Positions 1-7,549 of a stretch of DNA of 14,185 nt are shown in pieces; the stretch's first letter is position 1, and the number at the start of each line of letters is the position of its first letter. Location: contig JAJQJO010000039.1 in NCBI GenBank assembly GCA_021323495.1, positions 1-14,185 of the forward strand, given 5' to 3'. A program made the position numbers and the translations under genes. Below the pieces are notes generated by a model. It worked only from the letters and a program-made list of their open reading frames with translations. It was not told where the DNA came from and searched no databases. This DNA comes from Cellvibrio sp. GTDB lineage: Bacteria; Pseudomonadota; Gammaproteobacteria; Pseudomonadales; Cellvibrionaceae.

Positions 1-989
1 ATGGTATTTATGATTTGGTAGAGCCTTATCCCGGTGTAGGTGATTTTGATATCACCAGTGCCCTGGTTAAACAAAACAAAGATGCCATCGCTATTACCAA
101 AATTGCGGAAAACTTTTTTACTTCGCTCGGTTTGCGCTCCTTGCCAGAAAGTTTCTGGAAAAATTCAATGCTCACCAAACCGCGTGATCGCGAAGTGGTT
201 TGCCACGCAAGTGCCTGGACTATGGATGCGAAAGAGGATGTGCGCATTAAACAGTGTGTTGAAGCTACGGAAACAGAATTTGAAACTATGCATCATGAGT
301 TAGGCCATATTTATTATGACCTCGCGTATAACGATAAACCCTTGTTGTTCCAGAACGGCGCTAATGATGGCTTCCACGAAGCAATTGGCGATACGATCGT
401 GTTATCAATTACACCGGGATATTTAAATGCAATAGGATTGGTTGATAATAAGGAAAGCAACGAGCAAGTAGTGATTAATCAACAAATGAAACTGGCGCTT
501 GGAAAAATCGCATTTCTTCCTTTTGGAAAGCTTATTGACCAATGGCGCTGGAAAGTATTTTCCGGTGAAGTCAAACCGGAAGATTACAATAAAAGCTGGT
601 GGGAATTGCGCACTCGATATCAAGGCATTAGCGCGCCGATTGACCGCTCTGAACAAGATTTTGACGCAGGCGCAAAATATCATATCGCCGCTAACGTACC
701 CTACACCCGCTATTTTATTGCGCACATTTTGCAATTCCAATTTCACAAAGCGTTATGCGAAGCTGCAGGTTTCAAGGGTCCTTTACACGAATGCTCAATT
801 TATAACAGCAAAGAAGCCGGTGCAAAATTACAAACCATGCTTGCTGCGGGTGCCAGCAAGCCCTGGCCAGATGTATTGGAAGAAGCTATAGGCACACGGC
901 AGATGGATGCCTCCGCCATCATCGATTATTTTGCACCTTTGATGAAATGGCTGGAGAAAGAAAACGAAGGGCAGGTGTGTGGTTGGTAA
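1..989 (+). CDS. Peptidase M2 (ACE-like) dipeptidyl carboxypeptidase, C-terminal part
   Basis: Zinc metallopeptidase of the angiotensin-converting-enzyme family, which removes C-terminal dipeptides from peptides. The frame is open to the left edge, so the start and roughly the N-terminal half are missing (the family is usually about 600-670 residues). A TTG at 15 is an internal codon, not a supported start. Counting from that codon, HEXXH is at residues 94-98 and the third zinc ligand is Glu122 in HEAIGD. The substrate-binding and catalytic set of human ACE is present: Lys221, His223, Tyr230, Arg232 and Tyr233 match Lys511, His513, Tyr520, Arg522 and Tyr523. Cysteine pairs 64/81 and 248/260 match ACE disulfides, which suggests a periplasmic or secreted enzyme, although the signal peptide lies outside the window. 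FLPFGKLIDQWRW at 167-179 is another family signature. Family assignment is very secure; the natural substrate is unknown. Confidence 0.95.
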   Translation, partial: GIYDLVEPYPGVGDFDITSALVKQNKDAIAITKIAENFFTSLGLRSLPESFWKNSMLTKPRDREVVCHASAWTMDAKEDVRIKQCVEATETEFETMHHELGHIYYDLAYNDKPLLFQNGANDGFHEAIGDTIVLSITPGYLNAIGLVDNKESNEQVVINQQMKLALGKIAFLPFGKLIDQWRWKVFSGEVKPEDYNKSWWELRTRYQGISAPIDRSEQDFDAGAKYHIAANVPYTRYFIAHILQFQFHKALCEAAGFKGPLHECSIYNSKEAGAKLQTMLAAGASKPWPDVLEEAIGTRQMDASAIIDYFAPLMKWLEKENEGQVCGW

Positions 990-1010
990 ATAATCGCGCA
1001 TGAGATTAAA

Positions 1011-1037
1011 CCGGCTGGCAATTTGCCGGCCGGTTTT
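1011..1037 (+). terminator. Rho-independent terminator of the M2 peptidase gene
   Basis: Arms CCGGCTGGCAA (1011-1021) and TTGCCGGCCGG (1023-1033) pair fully with one G-T wobble; the innermost pairs must open to form a loop. TTTT follows at 1034-1037. It starts 22 bases after the peptidase stop. On the reverse strand the hairpin is followed by TTTAAT, so it may also help terminate the rof transcript arriving from the right. Confidence 0.85.
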
Positions 1038-1074
1038 ATCCTAAATTCATGAGAGGAGTAAAATAATCAGGCTG

Positions 1075-1320
1075 CTAATCAAACTTCACCTTCTGCACAT
1101 GCGGATTCTCCACCAGCACCTCTAAAATCCTGATCTCATCCAAAACTACCAGTTGCTCAACACCCTCCACATCAATTTTTATACATTCATGGCGCGCGTC
1201 ATTGACTTGTGTGTCCACAGCTTTTCCCTGAACAGTATCACCTGACTTTAATGTGAGCTTAATCGGGTAGTGGTGCATACAAACGATTTCGATATAGTCT
1301 TGTTGGTCGCAGCTGATCAT
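1075..1320 (-). CDS. rof: Rof, Rho-binding antiterminator
   Basis: Small acidic protein of 81 residues, close to the usual 80-85 of the Rof (YaeO) family. The E. coli protein binds transcription terminator Rho and inhibits Rho-dependent termination. Visible family features are an N-terminal CDQQDYIEI segment, a C-x-HH motif at about residues 14-17 and a compact beta-rich Sm-like pattern (IKLTLKSGDTVQGKAVDT). The ATG at 1318-1320 is preceded by GAGG about 10 bases upstream. The stop of the transglycosylase gene lies only 17 bases upstream, so rof is probably the last gene of a MATE-transglycosylase-rof transcript. Linking Rof to those two genes functionally would be speculation; co-transcription may be incidental. 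Confidence 0.88.
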   Translation of the reverse strand: MISCDQQDYIEIVCMHHYPIKLTLKSGDTVQGKAVDTQVNDARHECIKIDVEGVEQLVVLDEIRILEVLVENPHVQKVKFD

Positions 1321-1337
1321 TTTGGGTGCCCTCGCAA

Positions 1338-2654
1338 TTAATGTTTTAACGTCTCCACTTTGATGCCGAGTAAACCGAGCACTTCGGTGCCGGGGAATCC
1401 ATCGGCAATCATCCCTTGCTTGTGTTGGAACTCGCTGAGAGCGCGGCGGGTAGCCGGGCCGAGTATGCCGTCAGGAGTGCCGGTGTTGAAACCTTTGTTG
1501 TTGAGTTGTTGTTGCAATGCGATGACCTGGTCCCGGTGCAGGCGCGGTACATTTTCCGGCGGCGATTGAAATAATTTTCCACCGCCGGAAATTTGGTCAG
1601 CAAGTTGGCCAACCGCAATTGCGTAAAATTCGGAGCGGTTCCAGCGCATAATTACATTGAAATTGTCGTACACCAGAAATGCCGGACCTTCGTGGCCCGA
1701 AGGCACCAGCAGTGAGGCGGTTATATTGGCGTGCGGCAGTGGTGTGTTGTCTGCGCGGGTGACTCCCAGAGCTGCCCATTCCGAAACAGGTTTGCTATTT
1801 TTCAGGCCTGCTTCAAGGAAGGGAAAATCCTTGGGCAATTTAACTTCCCGCCCCCAGCTGCCGTTGCTTTGCCAGCCAAGGCTTTGCAAAAATTTTCCAG
1901 CGGATGCCATTGCGTCGGGGGTGCTATTCCATAAATCACGTTTGCGGTCGCCATCAAAATCGACTGCATTTTGTAAAAATGCTGAAGGCATAAATTGCAC
2001 ATGACCCATAGCGCCAGCCCAGGAACCTTTCATTTTTTCGGGCGCAATTGCACCTTCATCCAGGATGCGCAACGCGTTGATTAATTCGATGGTAAAAAAA
2101 TGACTCCGGCGTGGATCGCAGGCGAGGGTGGCGAGTGAATCAATTACCGGGATGTTGCCAAAAAAACTGCCGTAGTTAGTTTCCAATCCCCAAAATGAGA
2201 GTAAATAAGGGGCGGGTACACCGTATTCGCGTTCAACGCGTGCGAGCAGATCCTGGTGCTTGGCAAGAAGTGTGCGGCCTTGTGCTACACGCTGCTCAGT
2301 GACCCGGCGATTAAAATAATCGGCAAAGCTGGTAGTAAATTCCGGTTGTTTTCGGTCCAGTTGCAGCACTTGCGTATTAAGTTCCGCTTTGGCGAGGCTG
2401 TTATTGATAGTTTTTGGGGAGATGCCGGCCGCTTTTGCTTTGGTAGTGAAGTTGTCCAGGCAAGCGGTGAAATCCGCTTGCGTCAGCATGGGCGCAGCCA
2501 CTGGAGTTTGTTCCGCTGCTGCGCTAGTTATTTTTTCCACGCTGGCTGGTAGTGGTGTGTGCTGCACGTCAGCTTTATCGGGTTCGGCAACCTGCGCACA
2601 GGCAACCAGACTCATGCCACAAATAACGGGAAATAAACTCCGTAGGTTTTTCAT
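1338..2654 (-). CDS. Lytic murein transglycosylase, MltB-type lipoprotein with peptidoglycan-binding domain
   Basis: Cleaves the MurNAc-GlcNAc bond of peptidoglycan, forming 1,6-anhydro-muropeptides. The chosen ATG (2652-2654) has GGAG about 8 bases upstream and begins a lipoprotein signal with lipobox LVAC ending at Cys19. Ala follows the cysteine, consistent with an outer-membrane lipoprotein facing the periplasm. A Pro/Ala-rich linker covers about 20-57. The SLT_2 catalytic domain runs about 58-360, with catalytic Glu158 in GLETNYG and the family motif GAMGHVQFMPS at 214-224. A PG_binding_1 domain covers about 370-432. Length is 438 residues, normal for the MltB-like family with a C-terminal binding domain. 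The frame is open further upstream to 2810, but that extension overlaps the MATE gene, lacks a signal peptide and is rejected. Which MltB paralogue this is cannot be told. Confidence 0.92.
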   Translation of the reverse strand: MKNLRSLFPVICGMSLVACAQVAEPDKADVQHTPLPASVEKITSAAAEQTPVAAPMLTQADFTACLDNFTTKAKAAGISPKTINNSLAKAELNTQVLQLDRKQPEFTTSFADYFNRRVTEQRVAQGRTLLAKHQDLLARVEREYGVPAPYLLSFWGLETNYGSFFGNIPVIDSLATLACDPRRSHFFTIELINALRILDEGAIAPEKMKGSWAGAMGHVQFMPSAFLQNAVDFDGDRKRDLWNSTPDAMASAGKFLQSLGWQSNGSWGREVKLPKDFPFLEAGLKNSKPVSEWAALGVTRADNTPLPHANITASLLVPSGHEGPAFLVYDNFNVIMRWNRSEFYAIAVGQLADQISGGGKLFQSPPENVPRLHRDQVIALQQQLNNKGFNTGTPDGILGPATRRALSEFQHKQGMIADGFPGTEVLGLLGIKVETLKH

Positions 2655-2671
2655 AACAACTCCGGTATCGC

Positions 2672-2690
2672 GGTAGCTTCTTTCGCTACC
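2672..2690 (-). other. Small hairpin in the leader of the transglycosylase gene
   Basis: GGTAGC (2672-2677) and GCTACC (2685-2690) form a 6-bp stem with a 7-base loop. It sits in the 62-base gap between the MATE stop and the transglycosylase ATG, just upstream of the GGAG ribosome-binding site. No T-run follows on the minus strand, so it is not a classical terminator. It may be an mRNA stabilising or processing element, or chance. Confidence 0.35.
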
Positions 2691-2716
2691 TGTGTGAATA
2701 TATATCGTGTGGCAGT

Positions 2717-4135
2717 TTAGTGGCTTTCCAAGCCTGCAGCTCGAAACCTGAACATGCGCAGGGTTAACAAAAACGCTGCGCAGGTCAATCCGGCGATTAA
2801 CGCCATCCAAAAACCCGGTGCACCCATGGGCGGGGTTAACCAGTTTTTAAAGGTCATTACATAACCGAGTGGTAAACAAATTCCCCAGAACGACAGCAGC
2901 ATAATGAACATGGGTGTTTTCGTATCTTTATAACCACGCTGCACATTAACCATAGTGACCTGGATAACATCGACAATTTGGAATATTGCGGCAAGCATAA
3001 ATAGTTTCGTCGCAATATTCTGTACGCTAACGTCCGATGTGTACAAGCCTGCGAGCCATTCGCGCCCAAAAAATAAAATCGGTGCATTAATGCAACTAAT
3101 ACTCACTGCCAGCAGCAACGAGCTACGGGCAAGTAGGCGCGCCTCATCATGGTCAGCAGCACCGACTAAAAAACTTATCCGTAGCGTTAATGCCATACCC
3201 AAACTGAGCGGTAGCATAAATAATACGGAAGTGACATTGAGTACAATTTGATGACCCGCAACGGTGGTTGAGCCCAGCGGTGCGAGGAATAGCGCGATCA
3301 TACAAAACATGCTCACTTCAATAAACAGGGTAAATCCAATTGGCAAACCCAATTTAAGCAGGCGCGTAATTTCTGTTCGCGCAGGTGCAATCCAGTCGCC
3401 GATTAAATGAAAGTTTTTGTAGGTGCTGCTGCGATTTAAATAAATCAGCAACGCGATGGTAGCAACCCAGTTGGATATACTTGTCGCCCAACCGCAACCA
3501 ATGCCACCCATTGCGGGTAACTGGAAAACAATAAAATCAAAACCGTAAATAAAAATATAATTGAGCGGTAAATTTAACAGGGTGCTAACTAAAGAAAACA
3601 CCATGATGACACTGGTATGCCCCAGGCCATCGGTTAATCCACGCAATGCAATAAGTAATAAAAGTGCAGGTACTCCCCAGGCAAATGCATCGAGATAACC
3701 ATCGGCGATTGCGGCGGTGGTCGCATCCAATTGCAACATTGCGAGTACAGGCTGCGTGTTGATCAGCAATAAAACCATCACCGTCATAGCTGCAAGCGCA
3801 ATATAAATACCCTGCCAGGTCGTCGGCATAATCTTGTGCAGTTCACCGGCACCGCGGTGCCCGGAAATGGTCGGCTGCAATGCGCTCAACACACCCGAAA
3901 AAAATAACAACACCGGAACCCATAGGCTTGCACCTATCGCCACACCCGCTAAATCCTCGGCGCTGGCATGACCGGCCATCACTGTATCGATAACGCCATT
4001 GGCCATCTGCGCCAATTGGGCAATCAAGATAGGTGCGCCAAGTATCGCTAGTTGTTGCCACTCGTGCAGGGTGCGTGCAACCAGGCTTTCATTGTGGTCG
4101 GGCAGTGGTTGTGGAGTGTTGCTTGGGAAATTCAC
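2717..4135 (-). CDS. MATE-family multidrug efflux transporter (NorM-like)
   Basis: Inner-membrane antiporter that exports cationic drugs and dyes using a Na+ or H+ gradient. It has 472 residues and about 12 hydrophobic segments, normal for MATE proteins. Family signatures are Asp50 in GVIDTVMAGHASAEDLAGVAIG, with the site matching Asp36 of V. cholerae NorM, Glu273 in FIEVSMF (NorM Glu255) and Asp389 in FQIVDVIQ followed by QRGYKDTKTP (NorM Asp371). All three cation-binding acids are present. The start is a GTG (4133-4135) with only a weak GAGA upstream; the next Met (residue 44) would remove most of the first membrane helix, so the GTG is preferred. It is followed at 62 bases by the transglycosylase gene, probably in one transcript. 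Substrate cannot be inferred. Confidence 0.93.
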   Translation of the reverse strand: MNFPSNTPQPLPDHNESLVARTLHEWQQLAILGAPILIAQLAQMANGVIDTVMAGHASAEDLAGVAIGASLWVPVLLFFSGVLSALQPTISGHRGAGELHKIMPTTWQGIYIALAAMTVMVLLLINTQPVLAMLQLDATTAAIADGYLDAFAWGVPALLLLIALRGLTDGLGHTSVIMVFSLVSTLLNLPLNYIFIYGFDFIVFQLPAMGGIGCGWATSISNWVATIALLIYLNRSSTYKNFHLIGDWIAPARTEITRLLKLGLPIGFTLFIEVSMFCMIALFLAPLGSTTVAGHQIVLNVTSVLFMLPLSLGMALTLRISFLVGAADHDEARLLARSSLLLAVSISCINAPILFFGREWLAGLYTSDVSVQNIATKLFMLAAIFQIVDVIQVTMVNVQRGYKDTKTPMFIMLLSFWGICLPLGYVMTFKNWLTPPMGAPGFWMALIAGLTCAAFLLTLRMFRFRAAGLESH

Positions 4136-4153
4136 AGAAAATCTCGAATAGAT

Positions 4154-4173
4154 TGGATACTAAAAAGTATCCA
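4154..4173. promoter_or_regulatory. Perfect 8-bp inverted repeat upstream of the MATE gene
   Basis: Arms TGGATACT (4154-4161) and AGTATCCA (4166-4173) are exact complements around AAAA. The element lies 19-38 bases upstream of the MATE GTG and just after cobC. No T-tract follows on the minus strand, so a repressor or activator operator for the efflux gene is at least as likely as a terminator. A regulator gene is not visible next to it. I found no convincing -35/-10 pair around it. Confidence 0.4.
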
Positions 4174-4206
4174 CCATTAGTGGGGAATGCGTGATAAATG
4201 CTAGCG

Positions 4207-4821
4207 CTAATTCGGAATTACGCCAATCCATTTAATGATTGGCAGTGAGTCAATCGCATTGCTAACCTCGATACGGGTCTGGCTCGAGTAATCAATCTGC
4301 AATTGTTTAAACAGCGCAGCGTTGCGCCAATCCAGTTGTAGTATATGGGCGATAACAATACGGATAACGCCGCCGTGGCAAATAATAACCTGATGTCCCT
4401 GCTTATTACTAATAAGCGATTCCCAACTGGCGATAACCCGTGCGGCGAAATCCATTAATGATTCCCCTTTCGGCGGCTGCATGGAGTGCGGCGATTCCCA
4501 GAAGGCCTCAATATTTTTCCATTCATCACCCAGCTCATCAAATGGGATTCCATCCCAAATTCCGAAATGCATTTCCTGTACGTTTTCTTCTGTGTGCAGT
4601 GGAATCTGATATTGCACCGAAAATTCTTGCGCGACCTGTAAACAGCGCAAACGCGGCGAGCTGATGAGTTGATTGATGGGCGTTTGTGCGTGCAGGCTAT
4701 TCAGCGTGCGCATTAAATCGCGATAGCCATCTGCGCTCAAGGTGATATCGGTACAGCCATAAAGTGCGGCCGGGCCTGCTACTTTTCCGTGTCTTACCAA
4801 GGTGATGATTGTAGATGTCAT
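4207..4821 (-). CDS. cobC: Alpha-ribazole phosphatase, histidine phosphatase family
   Basis: Cytoplasmic phosphatase expected to remove the 5'-phosphate from alpha-ribazole phosphate or from adenosylcobalamin phosphate in nucleotide-loop assembly. The histidine phosphatase fold is clear: phosphoacceptor His11 in VRHG (9-12), Arg57 in SSPRLR, Glu83 in EMHFGIWDG and the second catalytic His149 in CHGG. Length of 204 residues matches CobC. Its ATG overlaps the cobU stop as ATGA (4818-4821), so translation is probably coupled to cobU. The fold alone would not distinguish it from other small phosphatases of the superfamily; the specific assignment rests on coupling to cobU and proximity to cobS and cobT. 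Confidence 0.88.
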   Translation of the reverse strand: MTSTIITLVRHGKVAGPAALYGCTDITLSADGYRDLMRTLNSLHAQTPINQLISSPRLRCLQVAQEFSVQYQIPLHTEENVQEMHFGIWDGIPFDELGDEWKNIEAFWESPHSMQPPKGESLMDFAARVIASWESLISNKQGHQVIICHGGVIRIVIAHILQLDWRNAALFKQLQIDYSSQTRIEVSNAIDSLPIIKWIGVIPN

Positions 4822-5339
4822 TGGATGCTGTCTTTTAATACTAGTGGTAAACCGGCTGCGATAAAAAATACTTTGTCGGCGATTTGTGCGAGTTGCTGGT
4901 TTAATCGGCCTGCTTCATCGACAAATTTTCGACTGACTTCACCAAGCGGGATAATTCCCAACCCGACTTCATTGGCGACAAAAATCACGTTGGCGTTGTT
5001 TGCATTTAGGCTATTGACGAGTTCCTCAAATAGCGCGGAAAAATCCTGCTCGGGATATTCAAATAATTGGTTGTTAAGCCACAGTGTTAAACAGTCCACC
5101 AATATAGTTTGTGGCTGCTGTGTTTCTTCTTGCAGTGCTGCGCTCAAATCCAATGGGCATTCACGCAGGTGCCAATCACTTGGGCGATTATGTTGATGGT
5201 GTTCAATCCGCCTTGCCATTTCTTCATCTAATGCAGTGGCGGTGGCGATATAGACCACGGGCAATAAGCTGGCACTTGCCAGCTCTTGTGCAATACGCGA
5301 TTTGCCTGAGCGTGCTCCGCCTAACACTAACGTAATCAT
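4818..5339 (-). CDS. cobU: CobU, bifunctional adenosylcobinamide kinase / guanylyltransferase
   Basis: Phosphorylates adenosylcobinamide and then transfers GMP to give AdoCbi-GDP, the substrate of CobS. The P-loop GGARSGKS is at residues 7-14, followed by the family segment ATATALDEEM. His47-His48 in IEHHQHNRP align with the pair that includes the guanylylated His46 of Salmonella CobU. NEVGLGIIP near residue 122 and AGRLNQQLA are further CobU signatures. Length of 173 residues is normal (about 180). The ATG at 5337-5339 has only a weak Shine-Dalgarno. It is the first gene of a cobU-cobC pair with ATGA overlap. It is separated from cobS by 335 bases that contain a divergently transcribed small gene, so it probably has its own promoter. 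Confidence 0.95.
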   Translation of the reverse strand: MITLVLGGARSGKSRIAQELASASLLPVVYIATATALDEEMARRIEHHQHNRPSDWHLRECPLDLSAALQEETQQPQTILVDCLTLWLNNQLFEYPEQDFSALFEELVNSLNANNANVIFVANEVGLGIIPLGEVSRKFVDEAGRLNQQLAQIADKVFFIAAGLPLVLKDSIQ

Positions 5340-5373
5340 AATAAATTCAGTCTTATTGAAAATTGGAGCTTGA

Positions 5374-5403
5374 ATAATAAATAGTCAGCACCATAACCGT
5401 TAA
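5374..5403 (-). promoter_or_regulatory. Candidate sigma-70 promoter for cobU-cobC
   Basis: On the minus strand, TTAACG (plus-strand 5398-5403) and TATTAT (plus-strand 5374-5379) are separated by 18 bases, 35 bases before the cobU ATG. Matches to consensus are 4/6 and 5/6. A weak opposing candidate for the neighbouring small gene (TTGAAA at 5356-5361, AATAGT at 5380-5385, 18-base spacer) overlaps it, so the two divergent promoters could interfere. Eye-based match in AT-rich DNA, hence modest confidence. Confidence 0.35.
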
Positions 5404-5424
5404 ACCACGGGTGAGGGAACTGCT

Positions 5425-5706
5425 ATGTTCGATCTTTATATTCAATTCGGTTTAGTTATCGGGTTCTTTTTAACTATGTATACGGCAGTAAAGTTTATTG
5501 CGCATTTGCGAACAAAGCGACCCAATAAAGAGCTTTGGGCTACGATCTTTGAGGGTGTTACCCATAAAACAATGGATCTTGAACCGCTCAAACAACCTGA
5601 AGTGTACATTGAGAAAAAAGCAAAACGGAATGGCCAGAGTTATGATGAAGAAACTGGTGAGAAGCAGTATCACATCACCAAGTCAGGTGCAGCTGACCAA
5701 GATTAA
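5425..5706 (+). CDS. Small membrane-anchored protein of unknown function
   Basis: I do not recognise this 93-residue protein. Residues about 6-26 form one hydrophobic helix, followed by a basic stretch (KFIAHLRTKRPNK), which by the positive-inside rule puts the C-terminal two thirds in the cytoplasm. The tail (about 45-93) is polar and rich in Lys, Glu, Asp and Gln, and probably extended. The ATG has an excellent ribosome-binding site (GAGGGA about 8 bases upstream), which is the main reason for calling it real. It sits on the opposite strand inside the cobalamin cluster, divergent from cobU (85-base gap) and convergent with cobS. Its last 32 bases overlap the 3' end of cobS. There is no terminator in the overlap. 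It has no visible cobalamin-binding or transporter motif. Confidence 0.7.
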   Translation: MFDLYIQFGLVIGFFLTMYTAVKFIAHLRTKRPNKELWATIFEGVTHKTMDLEPLKQPEVYIEKKAKRNGQSYDEETGEKQYHITKSGAADQD

Positions 5707-6439
5707 TTAGCAATACTGCATAGATTACCAATTCACTGATTTGTTGCGCTGCGCCCAAACAATCGCCGGTATAACCGCCAATCTGTTTTTTGAAATACCA
5801 TTTTGCAGCATAACGAACTAAAATCATTGCGATGATTATTAACGCTGCTTTTTTCCAATCCAATAAAAAAAATACCGGGAAGCTGGTAGCTAAAAGAATT
5901 GTCAAATCAGTTTTGGATTGGTTGTTGGCTAACGGTTTGCTTTTGCTTCCATCATCGTCAGCTACGTAGCGCATATCAAACACCAGACTCGCAGCGACAG
6001 TGCGCGATAGTGCATAGGCGATTAACAAACTCAGTGCGATTTGGGTGTTCTCGATCAACAATAGATATTTCCCCAGCAGTGCCATCACCAGCGCCGTTGC
6101 GCCATATGTACCTATGCGGCTATCTTTCATAATGCTGAGTTTTTTCTCGCGTGCAAACGCGCCGCCAAAACCATCGGCGGTATCGGCGAGGCCGTCTTCG
6201 TGAAATGCGCCGGTGAGCAATAAACTAAAAGTCATCGCCAGCCAGAGGCTGATGGAATTGGAGAATAGATAATCAGCGGCAAGAAAAACCAGTGCGACTA
6301 GCCCGCCCAATGCCCAACCGACTAAGGTGAAATAGCGGCTCGCGCGGTTAAGATTTTCCGGTGAGTAGTCGATCCAGGCAGGCATGGGAATACGGCTAAA
6401 AAATCCCAGTGCAAGAAAAAATAAATTGAGCTGTTGCAT
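5675..6439 (-). CDS. cobS: CobS, adenosylcobinamide-GDP ribazoletransferase (cobalamin synthase)
   Basis: Integral membrane enzyme joining AdoCbi-GDP to alpha-ribazole (phosphate), the last condensing step of cobalamin synthesis. From the chosen ATG it has 254 residues with several hydrophobic helices. Signatures are FFSRIPMP near the N-terminus, the acidic metal-binding HEDGLADTADG at 80-90, DSRIGTYG at about 106-113 and GGYTGDCLGA at 221-230. The ATG at 6437-6439 is preferred: the hydrophobic N-terminus then aligns with known CobS, and AGGTGG lies about 6 bases upstream, overlapping the cobT stop codon. A GTG at 6452-6454 would add five residues and is a possible alternative. Either start implies translational coupling to cobT. 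The 3' end overlaps the convergent small gene by 32 bases. Confidence 0.95.
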   Translation of the reverse strand: MQQLNLFFLALGFFSRIPMPAWIDYSPENLNRASRYFTLVGWALGGLVALVFLAADYLFSNSISLWLAMTFSLLLTGAFHEDGLADTADGFGGAFAREKKLSIMKDSRIGTYGATALVMALLGKYLLLIENTQIALSLLIAYALSRTVAASLVFDMRYVADDDGSKSKPLANNQSKTDLTILLATSFPVFFLLDWKKAALIIIAMILVRYAAKWYFKKQIGGYTGDCLGAAQQISELVIYAVLLINLGQLHLTW

Positions 6440-6446
6440 CACCCAC

Positions 6447-7487
6447 CTATTCACTTACACGCACGCCCGCGCTTTCAAAGGTGGCCATCTGGTTATAAAA
6501 GCTCACTGCTGCCTGAATAATCGGTAGTGCGAGTGCCGCCCCTGTGCCTTCGCCTAAACGTAAGCCGAGATTGAGCAGTGGTTTTGCATCCAGCATTTGC
6601 AACATTAATTGGTGGCCAGCCTCCCCGGATTGGTGGGCGAAGATCATATAATCGCGCGTCTGCGGGTTTATTTTTACCGCAATCAAGGCTGCGGCGGTGA
6701 CAATAAAACCGTCCACCACTATTAACCGGCCTGCCTGCGCGGTGGCGAGCATGGCGCCGCAGATTTGTGCTATTTCAAAACCGCCGACTTCACACAAAAT
6801 ATTCAGCGGTGATTTATCTTCAATGCGCGCTACTGCTTGAGTTACCAACGCAATTTTTTTGGCGAGCTGTGCATCATTAATACCCGTGCCCAAACCGACG
6901 CAATTTTCTACGGGCGCATTGCTAATGGCCGCGAGTATGGCGGCGGCAGAACTGCTGTTGCCGATGCCCATTTCACCAAAGGCTAATAAATTGGAACCAG
7001 CCGCGAGTTCACCTTCGGCAAATTCTTTTCCTAATCTAAGTGCGTGTTCGGCTTGTGCCAATGTCATCGCCGGTTCGCGTGCAAAATTGCGTGTACCTGC
7101 CGCGATGCGCTGCACGATCAACGCCGAAGGTGCAGGTTTGATTTCGTCTTTAATGCCAGCATCAATGACTTTGAGCGGGATATGGTTGGTGCGGCAAAAA
7201 CAATTGATCGCGGCACCGCCCGCTAAAAAATTGCGCACCATTTGCTGCGTCACGCTGCTGGGGGCAATGCTGATACCTTCGTCCGCGATGCCATGGTCAG
7301 CGGCAAATACCAGCATCAACGGACGCTCAATGCTGAGGCGTTTGCGCTGTTGCACCAGGGCGATTTGCAGGGCGAGCTGTTCGAGCTGGCCCAGTGCACC
7401 GAGGGGTTTGGTTTTTTGGTCGATGTGTTCCTGGATACCGGGGATTAGCTCACGGTTTAGCGGTGCTATTTGCCAGTCGATTGTCAT
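6447..7487 (-). CDS. cobT: CobT, nicotinate-nucleotide:dimethylbenzimidazole phosphoribosyltransferase
   Basis: Transfers phosphoribose from nicotinate mononucleotide to dimethylbenzimidazole, giving alpha-ribazole phosphate for CobS/CobC. Signatures in order are TKPLGALGQLE (26-36), ADHGIADEGIS (63-73), GEMGIGNSSSAAA (171-183), GLGTGI (198-203), VGGFEIAQICGA (234-245), HQSGEAGH (285-292) and LGEGTGAALA (311-320). Glu313 matches the catalytic Glu317 of Salmonella CobT. Length of 346 residues is normal. The ATG has AAGGAAA about 10 bases upstream. It is the first gene of the minus-strand cob block and is divergent from the aminotransferase across a 180-base gap. That gap has no B12-riboswitch signature that I can recognise. 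Confidence 0.96.
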   Translation of the reverse strand: MTIDWQIAPLNRELIPGIQEHIDQKTKPLGALGQLEQLALQIALVQQRKRLSIERPLMLVFAADHGIADEGISIAPSSVTQQMVRNFLAGGAAINCFCRTNHIPLKVIDAGIKDEIKPAPSALIVQRIAAGTRNFAREPAMTLAQAEHALRLGKEFAEGELAAGSNLLAFGEMGIGNSSSAAAILAAISNAPVENCVGLGTGINDAQLAKKIALVTQAVARIEDKSPLNILCEVGGFEIAQICGAMLATAQAGRLIVVDGFIVTAAALIAVKINPQTRDYMIFAHQSGEAGHQLMLQMLDAKPLLNLGLRLGEGTGAALALPIIQAAVSFYNQMATFESAGVRVSE

Positions 7488-7549
7488 AGCTCAGTTTCCT
7501 TTTGTAAGGCCGCGCAACTTATCATATTTAGTCATAGCCATCGGGCGAT

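Noticed and set aside
499..891. Open frame of 130 codons overlapping the M2 peptidase
   Set aside because: It is a shadow frame within a gene that has a complete set of ACE motifs, and it has no recognisable domain.
2655..2810. N-terminal extension of the transglycosylase frame by 52 codons
   Set aside because: It overlaps the MATE coding region, has no membrane or signal features, and the internal ATG at 2654 has a good ribosome-binding site and starts a clear lipoprotein signal.
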